From Pontibacter virosus (lineage in GTDB: Bacteria; Bacteroidota; Bacteroidia; Cytophagales; Hymenobacteraceae), in the NCBI RefSeq assembly GCF_003096355.1, contig NZ_QEKI01000003.1, forward strand, positions 124,001-188,000: a stretch of DNA of 64,000 bases, given 5' to 3'. Positions within the stretch are counted from its first letter, which is position 1. Every line of letters begins with the position of its first letter. The position numbers and the translations under genes were made by a program. Of the stretch, positions 1 through 7,385 are shown one piece after another. The notes beneath the pieces were generated by a model that saw only the letters and a program-made list of their open reading frames with translations, was not told where the DNA came from and ran no database searches.

Positions 1-45
1 ACCTAGTATTTCCATTGATTATTTCGTTTGTTTTGTAATCTGGTA

Positions 46-91
46 CAAAGGTATAGAGGTTATAAACGGACTTCAGTGACTAGTATCACAG
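46..91 (-). promoter_or_regulatory. Crp/Fnr-type promoter of an off-window gene
   Basis: Read on the minus strand, a palindrome GTGA-N6-TCAC (plus strand 76-89) is followed by TACCTTTG (plus strand 46-53), which matches the Bacteroidota -7 consensus TAnnTTTG. The two centres are 33 bp apart. The same spacing occurs at three other minus-strand promoters in the window. It would drive a gene lying left of position 1. The elements are seen directly; the regulator is inferred. Confidence 0.65.
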
Positions 92-112
92 AACCAATTT
101 TCCGATTTGTAG

Positions 113-132
113 GGACAGGTCGCGACCTGTCC
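113..132. repeat. 20-bp perfect palindromic repeat, copy 1
   Basis: Perfect palindrome GGACAGGTCGCGACCTGTCC. This copy is in the opposite orientation to the other three, judged by the flanking TGTAGGG. Identical cores lie at 444-463, 39378-39397 and 41683-41702, all intergenic. It is REP-like; its function is unknown. Confidence 0.85.
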
Positions 133-274
133 GCGCGAAATGCTGGGCTATGCAACAGAATAGGAAAGCATTAGTTCTGTATCACTTAAAAGCTCGAATT
201 TTTGCATGTGATTGTCGGCGCATGAATAGCCCGCCCTAGTTCCTCTCAATTGCAAGACCGTATCAACCAGTTTC

Positions 275-376
275 TTTTGTCATCCTGAAAGGATCTTGGT
301 AGCATTTAGTTTAAGCTTAACCTCCCGGGGGTAGGGGCCCTCTGTTTGACCAAGTTTCTTTACAGAATGACAGTAA
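275..376. repeat. About 100-bp MITE-like hairpin repeat, copy 1
   Basis: The ends form an imperfect inverted repeat (TGTCATCCTG...CTTGGT against ACCAAG...CAGAATGACA) around a GC-rich centre containing GGTAGGGGCCCTCT. A close copy lies at 1239-1341 and a partial, reversed one at 20004-20060. There is no coding capacity. The rest of the gap 1-472 holds two copies of the 20-bp palindrome and an outward promoter; nothing else was recognised. Confidence 0.75.
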
Positions 377-443
377 TGTCTGAGCTCGTTTTCCTAAGAT
401 GAAACAGTCCTACTTCCCAAGATGGAATTTCGGTGCACGATTC

Positions 444-463
444 GGACAGGTCGCGACCTGTCC
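444..463. repeat. 20-bp perfect palindromic repeat, copy 2
   Basis: Same perfect 20-bp palindrome as at 113-132, here with the fuller flank GTGCACGATTC before it and CTACAAAA after it. It lies just beyond the stop codon of the Crp/Fnr gene, so it may sit in that transcript's 3' end. Confidence 0.85.
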
Positions 464-472
464 CTACAAAAT

Positions 473-1120
473 TCAAACTAACTCCAGATCATGTACTTCA
501 ATGTAATTCCGGTGAAGCGTAATAGCTCCAGTTTGCTCGAGTTTTTTGAGAAGGCGGGAGATGACTTCGCGGGAACTGTTGAGCTCAAGGGCGATTTGTT
601 GGTGGGAAAGGCGGATCTCTTTGCCGCTTACTTTCACGTGGCGCTTAAGGTAGAACAGGAGGCGTTCATCGAGACCTTTGAAAGCGATGCTATCGAGGGT
701 TTGCAGCAGCTCTTCGAAGCGCTGGCGGTAGGAGGCGATCACAAAGTTGTGCCAGCTCTTGTACTTGGCCAGCCACTGCTCAGAAAGGTGTGAAGGGATT
801 AGGATCACCTCTGCTTCTGTAACGGCTTTCGCCATGATCTGGCTCTGCTCGTCGCGGGCGGTGCACATCATGGACATAGCGCAGGCATTCCCGGGTTCGA
901 GGTAGTACATGAGGAACTCATTGCCTTCGTCGTCCTCGCGGTATACCTTGAGCAATCCGCTCAAAAGCAGAACAGTGGAGCGGATGTACTGTCCGGTGCG
1001 CATGACCTCTTCGCCTTCCTCCACTTCACGGATGGTGCTGTGCGCGAGTATATCATCGAGTAACGACTGTTCGAACTGCGGGAATCTTTTGAGGATATCT
1101 TCTTTCTGCGGTATTTCCAT
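473..1120 (-). CDS. Crp/Fnr family transcriptional regulator
   Basis: A 215-residue protein of normal Crp/Fnr length. The N-terminal cyclic-nucleotide-binding-like beta-barrel spans about residues 20-125 and is followed by the long dimer helix. A winged HTH covers about 150-210. The recognition helix reads SSREVISRLLKKLE: R184, E185 and R189 line up with R180, E181 and R185 of E. coli CRP, which read TGTGA half-sites. There is no N-terminal iron-sulfur cysteine cluster, so it is not a classical Fnr. Two cysteines, C80 and C86, sit in the barrel (NACAMSMMC) and could be redox or persulfide sensing; that is inference. It lies between two promoters carrying GTGA-N6-TCAC sites and is the natural candidate to bind them. 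No such site precedes the gene itself. Confidence 0.9.
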   Translation of the reverse strand: MEIPQKEDILKRFPQFEQSLLDDILAHSTIREVEEGEEVMRTGQYIRSTVLLLSGLLKVYREDDEGNEFLMYYLEPGNACAMSMMCTARDEQSQIMAKAVTEAEVILIPSHLSEQWLAKYKSWHNFVIASYRQRFEELLQTLDSIAFKGLDERLLFYLKRHVKVSGKEIRLSHQQIALELNSSREVISRLLKKLEQTGAITLHRNYIEVHDLELV

Positions 1121-1481
1121 GCGATGTATAGGTTGATTGGGTTTGGTTAGCTTTTTTAACGCACCACTGCACCTCTCAAGAGAAAGGCATTTCTCCTATG
1201 TAATTTCCTCTTGAGAGAAGGGTCGTTTAATCCTACTTTTTTGTCATCCTGTAAGGATCTTGGTAGCAAGTAGCATGGGCTTAACCTCCCGGTGGTAGGG
1301 GCCCTCTATTTCAACCAAGTTTCTTTACAGAATGACAGTAAGTTTTGAGTATGTTTTATCAGAATAAAACGGCCCTGCTCTTGAGAGGGGCAGGGGTGTA
1401 TAAATGTATACGCAAATATGCAAAAAACCAGTGCAGGCACTAAAAGCACCTGCACTGGCAATGAAAAAACTTATAGATAGC
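1121..1481. other. Intergenic gap with repeats, no gene
   Basis: This gap of about 360 bp holds inverted CTCTCAAGAG/CTCTTGAGAG segments (about 1170-1220), the second copy of the MITE-like hairpin (1239-1341), and another CTCTTGAGAGGGGCAGGGG stretch near 1378. No coding region was recognised. Any promoter for the Crp/Fnr gene should lie near 1125-1180, but no clear TAnnTTTG element was found. Confidence 0.6.
1239..1341. repeat. About 100-bp MITE-like hairpin repeat, copy 2
   Basis: A direct-orientation copy of the element at 275-376, with the same terminal inverted repeats and GGTAGGGGCCCTCT core. It differs at scattered positions. It sits between the Crp/Fnr gene and the MBL-rhodanese gene. 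Confidence 0.75.
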
Positions 1482-2819
1482 TTATTTAAAGTCGTTTACA
1501 GCTTCGCTGAGGTCAAGCACTTTGGTATCTGGTAAAGCGGCCTCCACGATGCTGCTACCGGCAGCAGAACGGTAACCACCCGCACAGTGTACCACAACTG
1601 GCTTGTCTGCAGGAATCTCTTTCGCACGCTCCCGCAGTTCTGGAAGCGGAATGTTGATGGCCTTGTCAAAGAACTTGCCACCTTTCACTTCCGACGCGTT
1701 GCGGATATCCACGATCGTATACTCTTCCTGATTCTCTTTGAACGCTGCCACATCGATCACAGGAGATTTCTCCTCGGCTGCCTCGGTCTGTATAAAAGCG
1801 CCTTCAATCAGCAGTTCGTATCCGATTTTAGAAGCTTTTTGAATCAGGTCATTCAGTTCTTCTTCTGTTTCGGCGATCAGGTAGTAGCGTTCATCCGGAC
1901 CTACGATACTGCCCAGCCAGGTTTCAAACTTACCACCATTCTGGATGTTAATGGCCCCTTCGAGGTGTCCTTTCTTGAAAACCTTTTCGCTGCGACCGTC
2001 TACGATGACAGTGCCTTTGCCAGGCTTATGGTTTTTATCCAGCCTCTTTACCTTGTCCAGACTTGGCTGATAAGCAGGTGCGCCTTGTTTGTTCAGTCCC
2101 ACGTCATAACCAAAGTATTTAGGTATAAACGGCTGGTCTTCCGTGAGCACTTTCACAAAAGCGTCTTCGCTCATTTCCTGCAGGGCGTAATTGCTCATCT
2201 TCTCTACACCGATGGTGCTGCTATTAGCTTCGCTCAGACCTTTACCGCAAAGCGTACCGGCTCCGTGCGCAGGGTATACCAGCACATCATCGTCCAGTTT
2301 CATCAGTTTCTCGCGGGTGCTGTGGTACATCTGGCGAGCCAGCTCTTCGCGCTTGGCTGTGATGTTGCCGGCACTCTCGCGCAAATCCGGACGGCCCACA
2401 TCACCGATGAACAGCGTATCGCCTGTAAACACGGCTTTGTCCTTGCCTTCGTGCTCCAGCACGATGCTGATGCCGTCAGGGGAGTGGCCCGGCGTATGGA
2501 TAGACTTCAGCTTCACGTCGCCAATCTCCAGTACTGCGCCCTCATCAAAGGTTTTGTGCGGATAGTCAGCGCCTACCATACTGTGTGCATAAATGGTGGC
2601 GCCTGTTTTCTCATGTATTTCCAGGTGAGAACTCACAAAGTCAGCATGCGGGTGCGTCTCGATGACCCCTACTATTTTCGCATTGTTTTTCTCAGCGAAA
2701 TCGTAGTAAGGTTGCGGGTTGCGAGCCGGGTCTACCAGTACAACTTCGCCGGTTTTTTCACTCAGTATGGCGTAAGCGTAATGTGCTAAGCCTTTGTCTT
2801 CAAACTGTTCTATTTTCAT
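1482..2819 (-). CDS. Persulfide dioxygenase-like MBL fold / double rhodanese fusion
   Basis: A 445-residue fusion. The N-terminal metallo-beta-lactamase domain (about 1-235) has the ETHE1-type metal motif THPHADFVSSH, the later TPGHSPD, and TGDTLFIGDVGRPDL. Two rhodanese domains follow. The first (about 260-345) has no cysteine at the active-loop position and is probably structural. The second (about 360-445) has VHCAGGYRSA with active cysteine C412. This layout matches CstB/ETHE1-rhodanese enzymes, which oxidise persulfides with O2 and hand sulfur to or from rhodanese, giving a role in sulfide detoxification. The start is the only good ATG and has a Crp/Fnr-type promoter upstream (2881-2926). 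The family is certain; the exact substrate is inferred. Confidence 0.88.
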   Translation of the reverse strand: MKIEQFEDKGLAHYAYAILSEKTGEVVLVDPARNPQPYYDFAEKNNAKIVGVIETHPHADFVSSHLEIHEKTGATIYAHSMVGADYPHKTFDEGAVLEIGDVKLKSIHTPGHSPDGISIVLEHEGKDKAVFTGDTLFIGDVGRPDLRESAGNITAKREELARQMYHSTREKLMKLDDDVLVYPAHGAGTLCGKGLSEANSSTIGVEKMSNYALQEMSEDAFVKVLTEDQPFIPKYFGYDVGLNKQGAPAYQPSLDKVKRLDKNHKPGKGTVIVDGRSEKVFKKGHLEGAINIQNGGKFETWLGSIVGPDERYYLIAETEEELNDLIQKASKIGYELLIEGAFIQTEAAEEKSPVIDVAAFKENQEEYTIVDIRNASEVKGGKFFDKAINIPLPELRERAKEIPADKPVVVHCAGGYRSAAGSSIVEAALPDTKVLDLSEAVNDFK

Positions 2820-2880
2820 GGGTTTTGGGTTTTAAGCTTTAACAAGTCAGTAAGTATTACAGAACTTCCTGATTTCATCA

Positions 2881-2926
2881 CAAAGGTATACTATACATAA
2901 ACCGTACACAGTGACGTAAGTCACAT
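2881..2926 (-). promoter_or_regulatory. Crp/Fnr-type promoter of the MBL-rhodanese gene
   Basis: GTGA-CGTAAG-TCAC lies at 2911-2924. Read on the minus strand, TACCTTTG at 2881-2888 is the -7 element. The two centres are 33 bp apart, identical to the promoters at 46-91, 5957-6001 and 13507-13550. The leader to the ATG at 2819 would be about 57 nt. Confidence 0.75.
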
Positions 2927-2971
2927 AGCGTTAATCACGGGTAAATTGTTGTTATTTTTAGTTAGCTATAC

Positions 2972-4381
2972 CTAAAATGTCAGCTGGGTAATGAAGTTGA
3001 TATTATTAAAGTTTGTGTTGTAATACATGTCTTTCAGTGGTATGTCCATGTCCGGGGATGTTCTGCCGATGTAAAGCAAGCGGAAGCTAAGCCCATCCAG
3101 TACTGGTTTAGCAGGAGTGTAGTTCAGATCAGCGACCCAGCCCCAGTAAGACATCGCGTCATACTTGTTATACCGGTAGTCATCAGGTGCAGGCAGCCAG
3201 GACTTGGCGAGTGCCAGTTCTGATGAGAAGTTGCCCGCCCATTTTTTACGGGCCTTGGCTACCAACAAATCGGATTGGCCCAGCCCTTCCATGCGGCCTC
3301 TCGAAATTGTTGCAAAGAACTGTTCACGTCCCCACTCACGCGGGAACAAAAAACGGCCGTTACCAGAGATGTGCAGGTAGTTAAGCGACAGGTGCAGGTT
3401 CTGAGGTTCATAGGCGAGCATACCGCCAACCAGCCATTGCTGCTGATTTGGAAAGTAGACCAGTGCATTCTCCGAATTACCCCCGTTCCCGATTTGAAAC
3501 TGGTACAAACCTTCCATACCTGCCTTTACTTGAGGCGCAACTTCTACCACGGCTTTGCCATAGCTGTTATTAGATACATTCTCAATCCAGTAGTTCCAGG
3601 CTTCAGCCTGGAGGCCTTTGTTTGGGTTTAGCTGCAGGCCTGTCACGGCTACCCCTTTGGTTTGCGTGTGGTGCGGATAGGCCGATGGATTACCCCATTC
3701 ATCCAATCCCGGAGAGAAGATGCCGATGGTTTCTCCTGCCTTAAACCACTCTACAGTACTTCTGGGGGAGAAATGGTCAAACCAGGCGGTGGTAAAAAGT
3801 CCTATGTCCTGCAGGGGCACTTGCACCTTTATCCCCTGAAAGGAGTAGGGCTTCATGCGCGTGTCCTGCGGGTTCATCAGGGGAGAAGTAAAGCTGAAAC
3901 GACCCACCTTCGCCCGGAGCCGGGCAGAGTTATACGCCAGGTATAGCTCGTCGAGGCGGTCCAGATCTGCTTTGTTGTGCGGGTCCTCTATATCAAAAAG
4001 CTCCAGTTCCAGTTTCGGGTGTTTTTCAGCGATGAAATCACGCTCGCCCAGGTTAGAGGAGAACAGGTTGTAGGTAAAGAGACCGGCAAACCCAAAGCGA
4101 AAACCATGCAGGGAGGCTGTTTGATACCCGATCTCGGCACCGATAGCATTGGCGTAATTGTCGGAGAGGGAGCCGTGGTTGAAGGTGGCCATAAAATAGT
4201 TGCGCACGTGGCCTTCCACTTCACCTTTGCTGAAAAGGTCTTTTGCACTTCTGATTTGTACGGTGTCGCTTTCAGTAGAAGAGGGATGGGCTGCATGCCC
4301 GCTCGTGTGCTCCTGTGCAGCAGCTGTGCCCCATCCGGTTGTCACCAGAAGTGCGGTGAACAGCGCAATTGTTTTAAACAT
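2972..4381 (-). CDS. Outer-membrane beta-barrel porin (OprD-like)
   Basis: A 469-residue exported protein. The signal peptide is at 1-22 (MFKTIALF...GTAAAQ), followed by a short His-rich stretch EHTSGHAAH. The rest alternates aromatic and amphipathic beta strands and ends in ITQLTF, a terminal-Phe barrel signature. Segments such as FQGIKVQVPLQDIGLFTTAWFD resemble OprD-type porins; that assignment is from general character only. It is the last gene of a probable unit with the universal stress protein and methyltransferase upstream, with a hairpin in the 62-bp gap before it. A role in anion or small-molecule uptake under low oxygen is inference. Confidence 0.6.
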   Translation of the reverse strand: MFKTIALFTALLVTTGWGTAAAQEHTSGHAAHPSSTESDTVQIRSAKDLFSKGEVEGHVRNYFMATFNHGSLSDNYANAIGAEIGYQTASLHGFRFGFAGLFTYNLFSSNLGERDFIAEKHPKLELELFDIEDPHNKADLDRLDELYLAYNSARLRAKVGRFSFTSPLMNPQDTRMKPYSFQGIKVQVPLQDIGLFTTAWFDHFSPRSTVEWFKAGETIGIFSPGLDEWGNPSAYPHHTQTKGVAVTGLQLNPNKGLQAEAWNYWIENVSNNSYGKAVVEVAPQVKAGMEGLYQFQIGNGGNSENALVYFPNQQQWLVGGMLAYEPQNLHLSLNYLHISGNGRFLFPREWGREQFFATISRGRMEGLGQSDLLVAKARKKWAGNFSSELALAKSWLPAPDDYRYNKYDAMSYWGWVADLNYTPAKPVLDGLSFRLLYIGRTSPDMDIPLKDMYYNTNFNNINFITQLTF

Positions 4382-4397
4382 GGGTAGGTATAAAAAT

Positions 4398-4425
4398 AAC
4401 CGGAACAGGTATAGCTGCTCCGGTT
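4398..4425 (-). terminator. Hairpin between usp and porin genes
   Basis: Read on the minus strand the stem is AACCGGAGCAG / CTGTTCCGGTT with one G-U pair, followed by TTATTTTTAT. It could terminate or attenuate transcription from usp into the porin gene. The AGGTATA word forms part of the stem-loop. Confidence 0.5.
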
Positions 4426-4443
4426 TAGGTAAGCGAAATAATA

Positions 4444-5286
4444 TTAGTTGAGGTGATACGTCAGCAGTGGGCGGATGCAGTGGTTCACAAGCGTCTCGGC
4501 TATGCTGCCGTAGAAGATGTGACTGAAACCTTTGCGGCCATGCGTCCCGATCAGCACCAGGTCCATTTCAGTTTCGCGGTTAAAGTTGCGTACACCGGCC
4601 GGCACTTTGTCATCGCTCTTGAAGTGCAGTTCGTAGTTCTGCAAATGCAGTTTTTCAGCAAAGCGCTGCATCCCGGCTTCGAGCGAGTCCAGCTTCGGTT
4701 CGTCTCCTTTGTCGATGATCTGGAGCAGGTGCAACTGGGCTCCAAACAACTGCTGCAGTGTCTTGATGGTGTTAACTGATTGCACAGGCTGTTTTTCAGC
4801 TGCGAAATCTGCCACCCACAACAGGTTCTTTATTGGCGTGATTGAGGCGTCCTGCTGGATGGTTATAACAGGTATATGGGTATAACGCACCACATGCTGC
4901 GCCTCAGAACCTGACATGCGTTCGTACCAGCCATCGGCTCCCTCTGTGCCCATGATGATCAGGTCTGCCTGTTGCTGCTCGGCATACTTGGTCAGGCTGG
5001 TAGTAAGGCCACCGTACAGTACAGCGCTCGTAAAGTCGATGCCTGCCTGTTTCCTGAGCTCGTCGAATTGCTGATTCGCTTGCTGTTCCTGCGCATACAA
5101 CCTGGCTCTATCGATACTTTCAGAAGAGTCTGTGTTGCCGGCCCATTCGGCGGCATTCACCTGAATAACGTGCACCAGGTGAAGATTCACGGGCGCTTTC
5201 TCCAGAACTAAATTTAGAAATTGCAGTGACTTATAAGATACCGGCGTGAAGTCCACGGGCACCATGATGTTGAGTTTCTTTTCCAT
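4444..5286 (-). CDS. Tandem universal stress protein (UspA family)
   Basis: A 280-residue protein with two Usp domains. The first (about 1-145) has a weak nucleotide motif MGTEGADGWYERMSGSEA. The second (about 150-280) has the canonical ATP-binding pattern G-x2-G-x9-G-S in GTHGRKGFSHIFYGSIAE. It is cytoplasmic. It lies 46 bp downstream of the methyltransferase and 62 bp upstream of the porin on the same strand, so it is probably cotranscribed from the Crp/Fnr-type promoter at 5957-6001. Tandem Usp proteins are often induced by oxygen limitation or energy stress; that role here is inferred from the promoter. Confidence 0.9.
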   Translation of the reverse strand: MEKKLNIMVPVDFTPVSYKSLQFLNLVLEKAPVNLHLVHVIQVNAAEWAGNTDSSESIDRARLYAQEQQANQQFDELRKQAGIDFTSAVLYGGLTTSLTKYAEQQQADLIIMGTEGADGWYERMSGSEAQHVVRYTHIPVITIQQDASITPIKNLLWVADFAAEKQPVQSVNTIKTLQQLFGAQLHLLQIIDKGDEPKLDSLEAGMQRFAEKLHLQNYELHFKSDDKVPAGVRNFNRETEMDLVLIGTHGRKGFSHIFYGSIAETLVNHCIRPLLTYHLN

Positions 5287-5332
5287 TGTCTGTTGCTTGG
5301 TTATCGCTTGTATAGCTGTTTTGATGTGATAC

Positions 5333-5932
5333 CTATTTTGTTTTAGTCGCCACGAACCGAGTCACGAAGCCAGGGCCGCTATGGTAAGCTCCTTCGCTGA
5401 GCTCAATTGCTTTTTCCTCCAGCAGGATGATTGCCATACCTGCAAAGTCTCGCTTTACCATGTCGGCGGTATAGAGCATGGCTTCGTCCTTAGGACCTCC
5501 AGAAGTATAGACCAGTTGCTTCGGATGAAAAGCCTCCAGTATGACTATGCCACCGGGTTTGAGCCACTGCTGTACCTTGCGGTGCAGGGACTGGCGCAGT
5601 TCGGAAGAGAGGTGTGCGTAAATCAACGCCACGGCATCTACACTTTCTGGTTCAGTTGCAAAACTGCCGGCATCGGCCAGGCGGTAGTCTATGCTGACTC
5701 CCTGCTTAGCTGCCAGTGCCAACGCTTTCGCCTGTCCGGCCTCACTATAGTCGAAGGCCAGTACACTCCAGCCTTGCCGGGCGGCATACACGGCATTTCT
5801 GCCTTCCCCTTCGGCAGGAAACAGAATTTTGCCCGGTGTTAAGGCTTGTAGTTGTTCTTTCAGAAAGACATTCGGTTCATTGCCGTAGACCATCTTCTGC
5901 TGGCTATAGCGCTCGTTCCAGAATTGCTGCAT
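5333..5932 (-). CDS. Class I SAM-dependent methyltransferase
   Basis: A 199-residue protein if started at the ATG of MQQFWNERYSQQK. Nine codons upstream in frame exist, but they would overlap the -7 element at 5957-5964, so the shorter start is preferred. Motif I reads ILFPAEGEGRNAVYAA and binds SAM; VLAFDYSEAG is the acidic post-I motif. The overall form resembles TehB/thiopurine methyltransferase-like small enzymes of Bacteroidota. The substrate is not evident. It is the first gene of the methyltransferase-usp-porin unit and carries the same promoter type as the persulfide dioxygenase, which could hint at thiol, selenite or tellurite methylation; this is speculative. Confidence 0.82.
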   Translation of the reverse strand: MQQFWNERYSQQKMVYGNEPNVFLKEQLQALTPGKILFPAEGEGRNAVYAARQGWSVLAFDYSEAGQAKALALAAKQGVSIDYRLADAGSFATEPESVDAVALIYAHLSSELRQSLHRKVQQWLKPGGIVILEAFHPKQLVYTSGGPKDEAMLYTADMVKRDFAGMAIILLEEKAIELSEGAYHSGPGFVTRFVATKTK

Positions 5933-5956
5933 CGTGGTTCTGTTTAGTTGACCATA

Positions 5957-6001
5957 CAAAGGTCTTCATATAGATGGCGGTGTTCAGTGACTATGGTTAC
6001 A
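5957..6001 (-). promoter_or_regulatory. Crp/Fnr-type promoter of methyltransferase-usp-porin unit
   Basis: GTGA-CTATGG-TTAC-A (5987-6001) is a one-mismatch GTGA-N6-TCAC palindrome. The minus-strand GACCTTTG (5957-5964) is a near match to TAnnTTTG. The centres are 33 bp apart, as in the three sister promoters. The small exported gene at 6142 lies on the other side, but no plus-strand -7 box sits at the mirror distance. Confidence 0.65.
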
Positions 6002-6141
6002 CAAGCCCGCATTTTTGAAAACATGCTGCATGATTGCCTGATGCGTTAACGGGAAATGGCCTTTGTGCAGTAACTAAAGCGCTGTAAGGCAGGTATATGG
6101 ATGCAATAATTTGATGTGACGTTAAACAGGGATAGCGCTTT

Positions 6142-6348
6142 ATGAAAAACGCTTGTTCAATACCACGCCTGACCATGCTAGTGCTGCTGGTTTTAGTGAC
6201 CAGTCTGCCAGTCCTGGCCTGCACCACCTGCAACCGCCCCCTGCAGGCCGCTATCTTCGACGAAAGCTTTCTCAAACTTTTCTTTTACATGCTGCTGCCC
6301 TTTCTGTTTATCGGGGCGGCGGTCTACAGACTAAATAAACTTAAGTAG
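6142..6348 (+). CDS. Small exported CxxC membrane protein
   Basis: A 68-residue protein. The N-terminal hydrophobic segment (about 10-27) looks like a signal peptide or anchor. It is followed by ACTTCNRPLQAAIFDESF, with a CxxC pair on the outer face, then one transmembrane helix (about 45-60) and a short basic tail. It ends 3 bp before the DUF2243 gene, so the two are almost certainly cotranscribed. A CxxC in the periplasm suggests redox chemistry, metal binding or heme attachment (though there is no CxxCH). No family name is recognised with certainty. Confidence 0.75.
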   Translation: MKNACSIPRLTMLVLLVLVTSLPVLACTTCNRPLQAAIFDESFLKLFFYMLLPFLFIGAAVYRLNKLK

Positions 6349-6351
6349 GCT

Positions 6352-6861
6352 ATGAAAAGACAAATACCCATTGAAGAAGTAAAGCCCGCCCGCACTGGTC
6401 CTTTAATCGCAGCAGCCACCCTGATCGGTATCGGTATGGGTGGATTTGTGGATGGGATCGTGCTGCACCAGATCCTGCAGTGGCACCAGATGATCTCAGC
6501 CAAACTGCCACCCGACACGCTGCTCAACAAAGAGACTAACATGTTCTGGGATGGCATCTTCCACGCCTTTACCTGGCTGACTACGGCACTGGGCATCTAC
6601 TTGCTCTGGCGTGTGGCCTACGAGCGCAAAGCTGTTTTGTCCAACCGTATCTTCGGAGGAAGTTTGCTGTTCGGTTTCGGCTTGTTCAATATCGTGGAGG
6701 GCATCATCGATGATCACATCCTGGTACTGCACAACGTGCGGGAGATAAGTACTAACCCATCAGCCTGGAATTTTGGCTTTCTAGGTATATCGCTGGTAAT
6801 GCTGGCTGTCGGCTGGATGCTGGTGCAACGGGGCAGGAGAGAAGTTCAGGTCCACCATTAA
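6352..6861 (+). CDS. DUF2243 family integral membrane protein
   Basis: A 169-residue protein with four predicted membrane helices (about 18-40, 68-90, 100-122, 138-158). It keeps the family's signature blocks GGFVDGIVLHQILQWHQM, FWDGIFHAFTW and FNIVEGIIDDHILVLHNVRE. Conserved histidines and acidic residues lie at helix ends, a pattern suited to heme or metal binding. The family's function is unknown. Its tight pairing with the upstream CxxC mini-protein suggests a two-part membrane complex. The 3' end abuts a decayed patatin gene on the opposite strand. Confidence 0.85.
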   Translation: MKRQIPIEEVKPARTGPLIAAATLIGIGMGGFVDGIVLHQILQWHQMISAKLPPDTLLNKETNMFWDGIFHAFTWLTTALGIYLLWRVAYERKAVLSNRIFGGSLLFGFGLFNIVEGIIDDHILVLHNVREISTNPSAWNFGFLGISLVMLAVGWMLVQRGRREVQVHH

Positions 6862-6865
6862 TCAC

Positions 6866-7135
6866 CAAAGTTGCCGGGCCGTTCAGGTTGACCGCCATGA
6901 TCAGTTCATTTTTCTTTTTACGCACCAGGTTGAGGGGAAGTGGATTGACCACTCCGCCATCCACCAGAAATTGTCCGTTTTCAAGCACGGGCGTAAAGAC
7001 ACCAGGTATAGCAATGGAGGCGCGCAGAGCCTTATACAGGTCGCCGGAGGTATAGTTGACTTCCACGTTTCGCAGCATGTCGGTAGCCACAGCCGTGAAG
7101 GGCACTAATCCGCGTGCACCGCTACTTCCCAGCAC
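6866..7135 (-). pseudogene. Patatin-like phospholipase remnant
   Basis: About 88 residues match the C-terminal half of the patatin/RssA catalytic domain: FTAVATDM, DLYKALRASIAIPGVFTPV, then FLVDGGVVNPLPLNL (the Asp of the Ser-Asp dyad in DGG) and AVNLN. The N-terminal nucleophile part (G-x-S-x-G and the GGGxRG loop) is missing: an in-frame stop lies just upstream, and 7141-7385 shows no continuation. The C-terminus is also cut where DUF2243 begins. It is therefore a two-ended fragment. The region 7141-7385 holds nothing else recognised. Confidence 0.75.
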
Positions 7136-7385
7136 CGGATGTACCTTGCTGTGCCAAGTTATGTTTTTTCATCCAACATCTGATAACCAACGCCAACCAG
7201 TACAAAAATCAGAGTTGCGGAACTGCACTATACAAAGTTTAACAGGTAACTGACCCTGCTAAAGGGTGGTATTACTATATATTCTGATCCAATTACTCAA
7301 CCCGGCGCAGCAATTTTCGTTAAGCCCTCTGAACCTCCATAACATCAGCTTAGAAAGGTAATTTAATTCGATTCTCTTAGTATAT

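Noticed and set aside
113..132. 20-bp palindrome as the Crp/Fnr operator
   Set aside because: It is longer and GC-rich, differs from GTGA-N6-TCAC, and is placed downstream of genes or in mid-operon gaps rather than at promoters.
1587..2789. Long plus-strand open frame (400 codons) opposite the MBL-rhodanese gene
   Set aside because: The minus frame carries clear MBL and rhodanese motifs; the plus frame has no recognisable domain and Phe/His/Arg-rich composition typical of antisense shadows.
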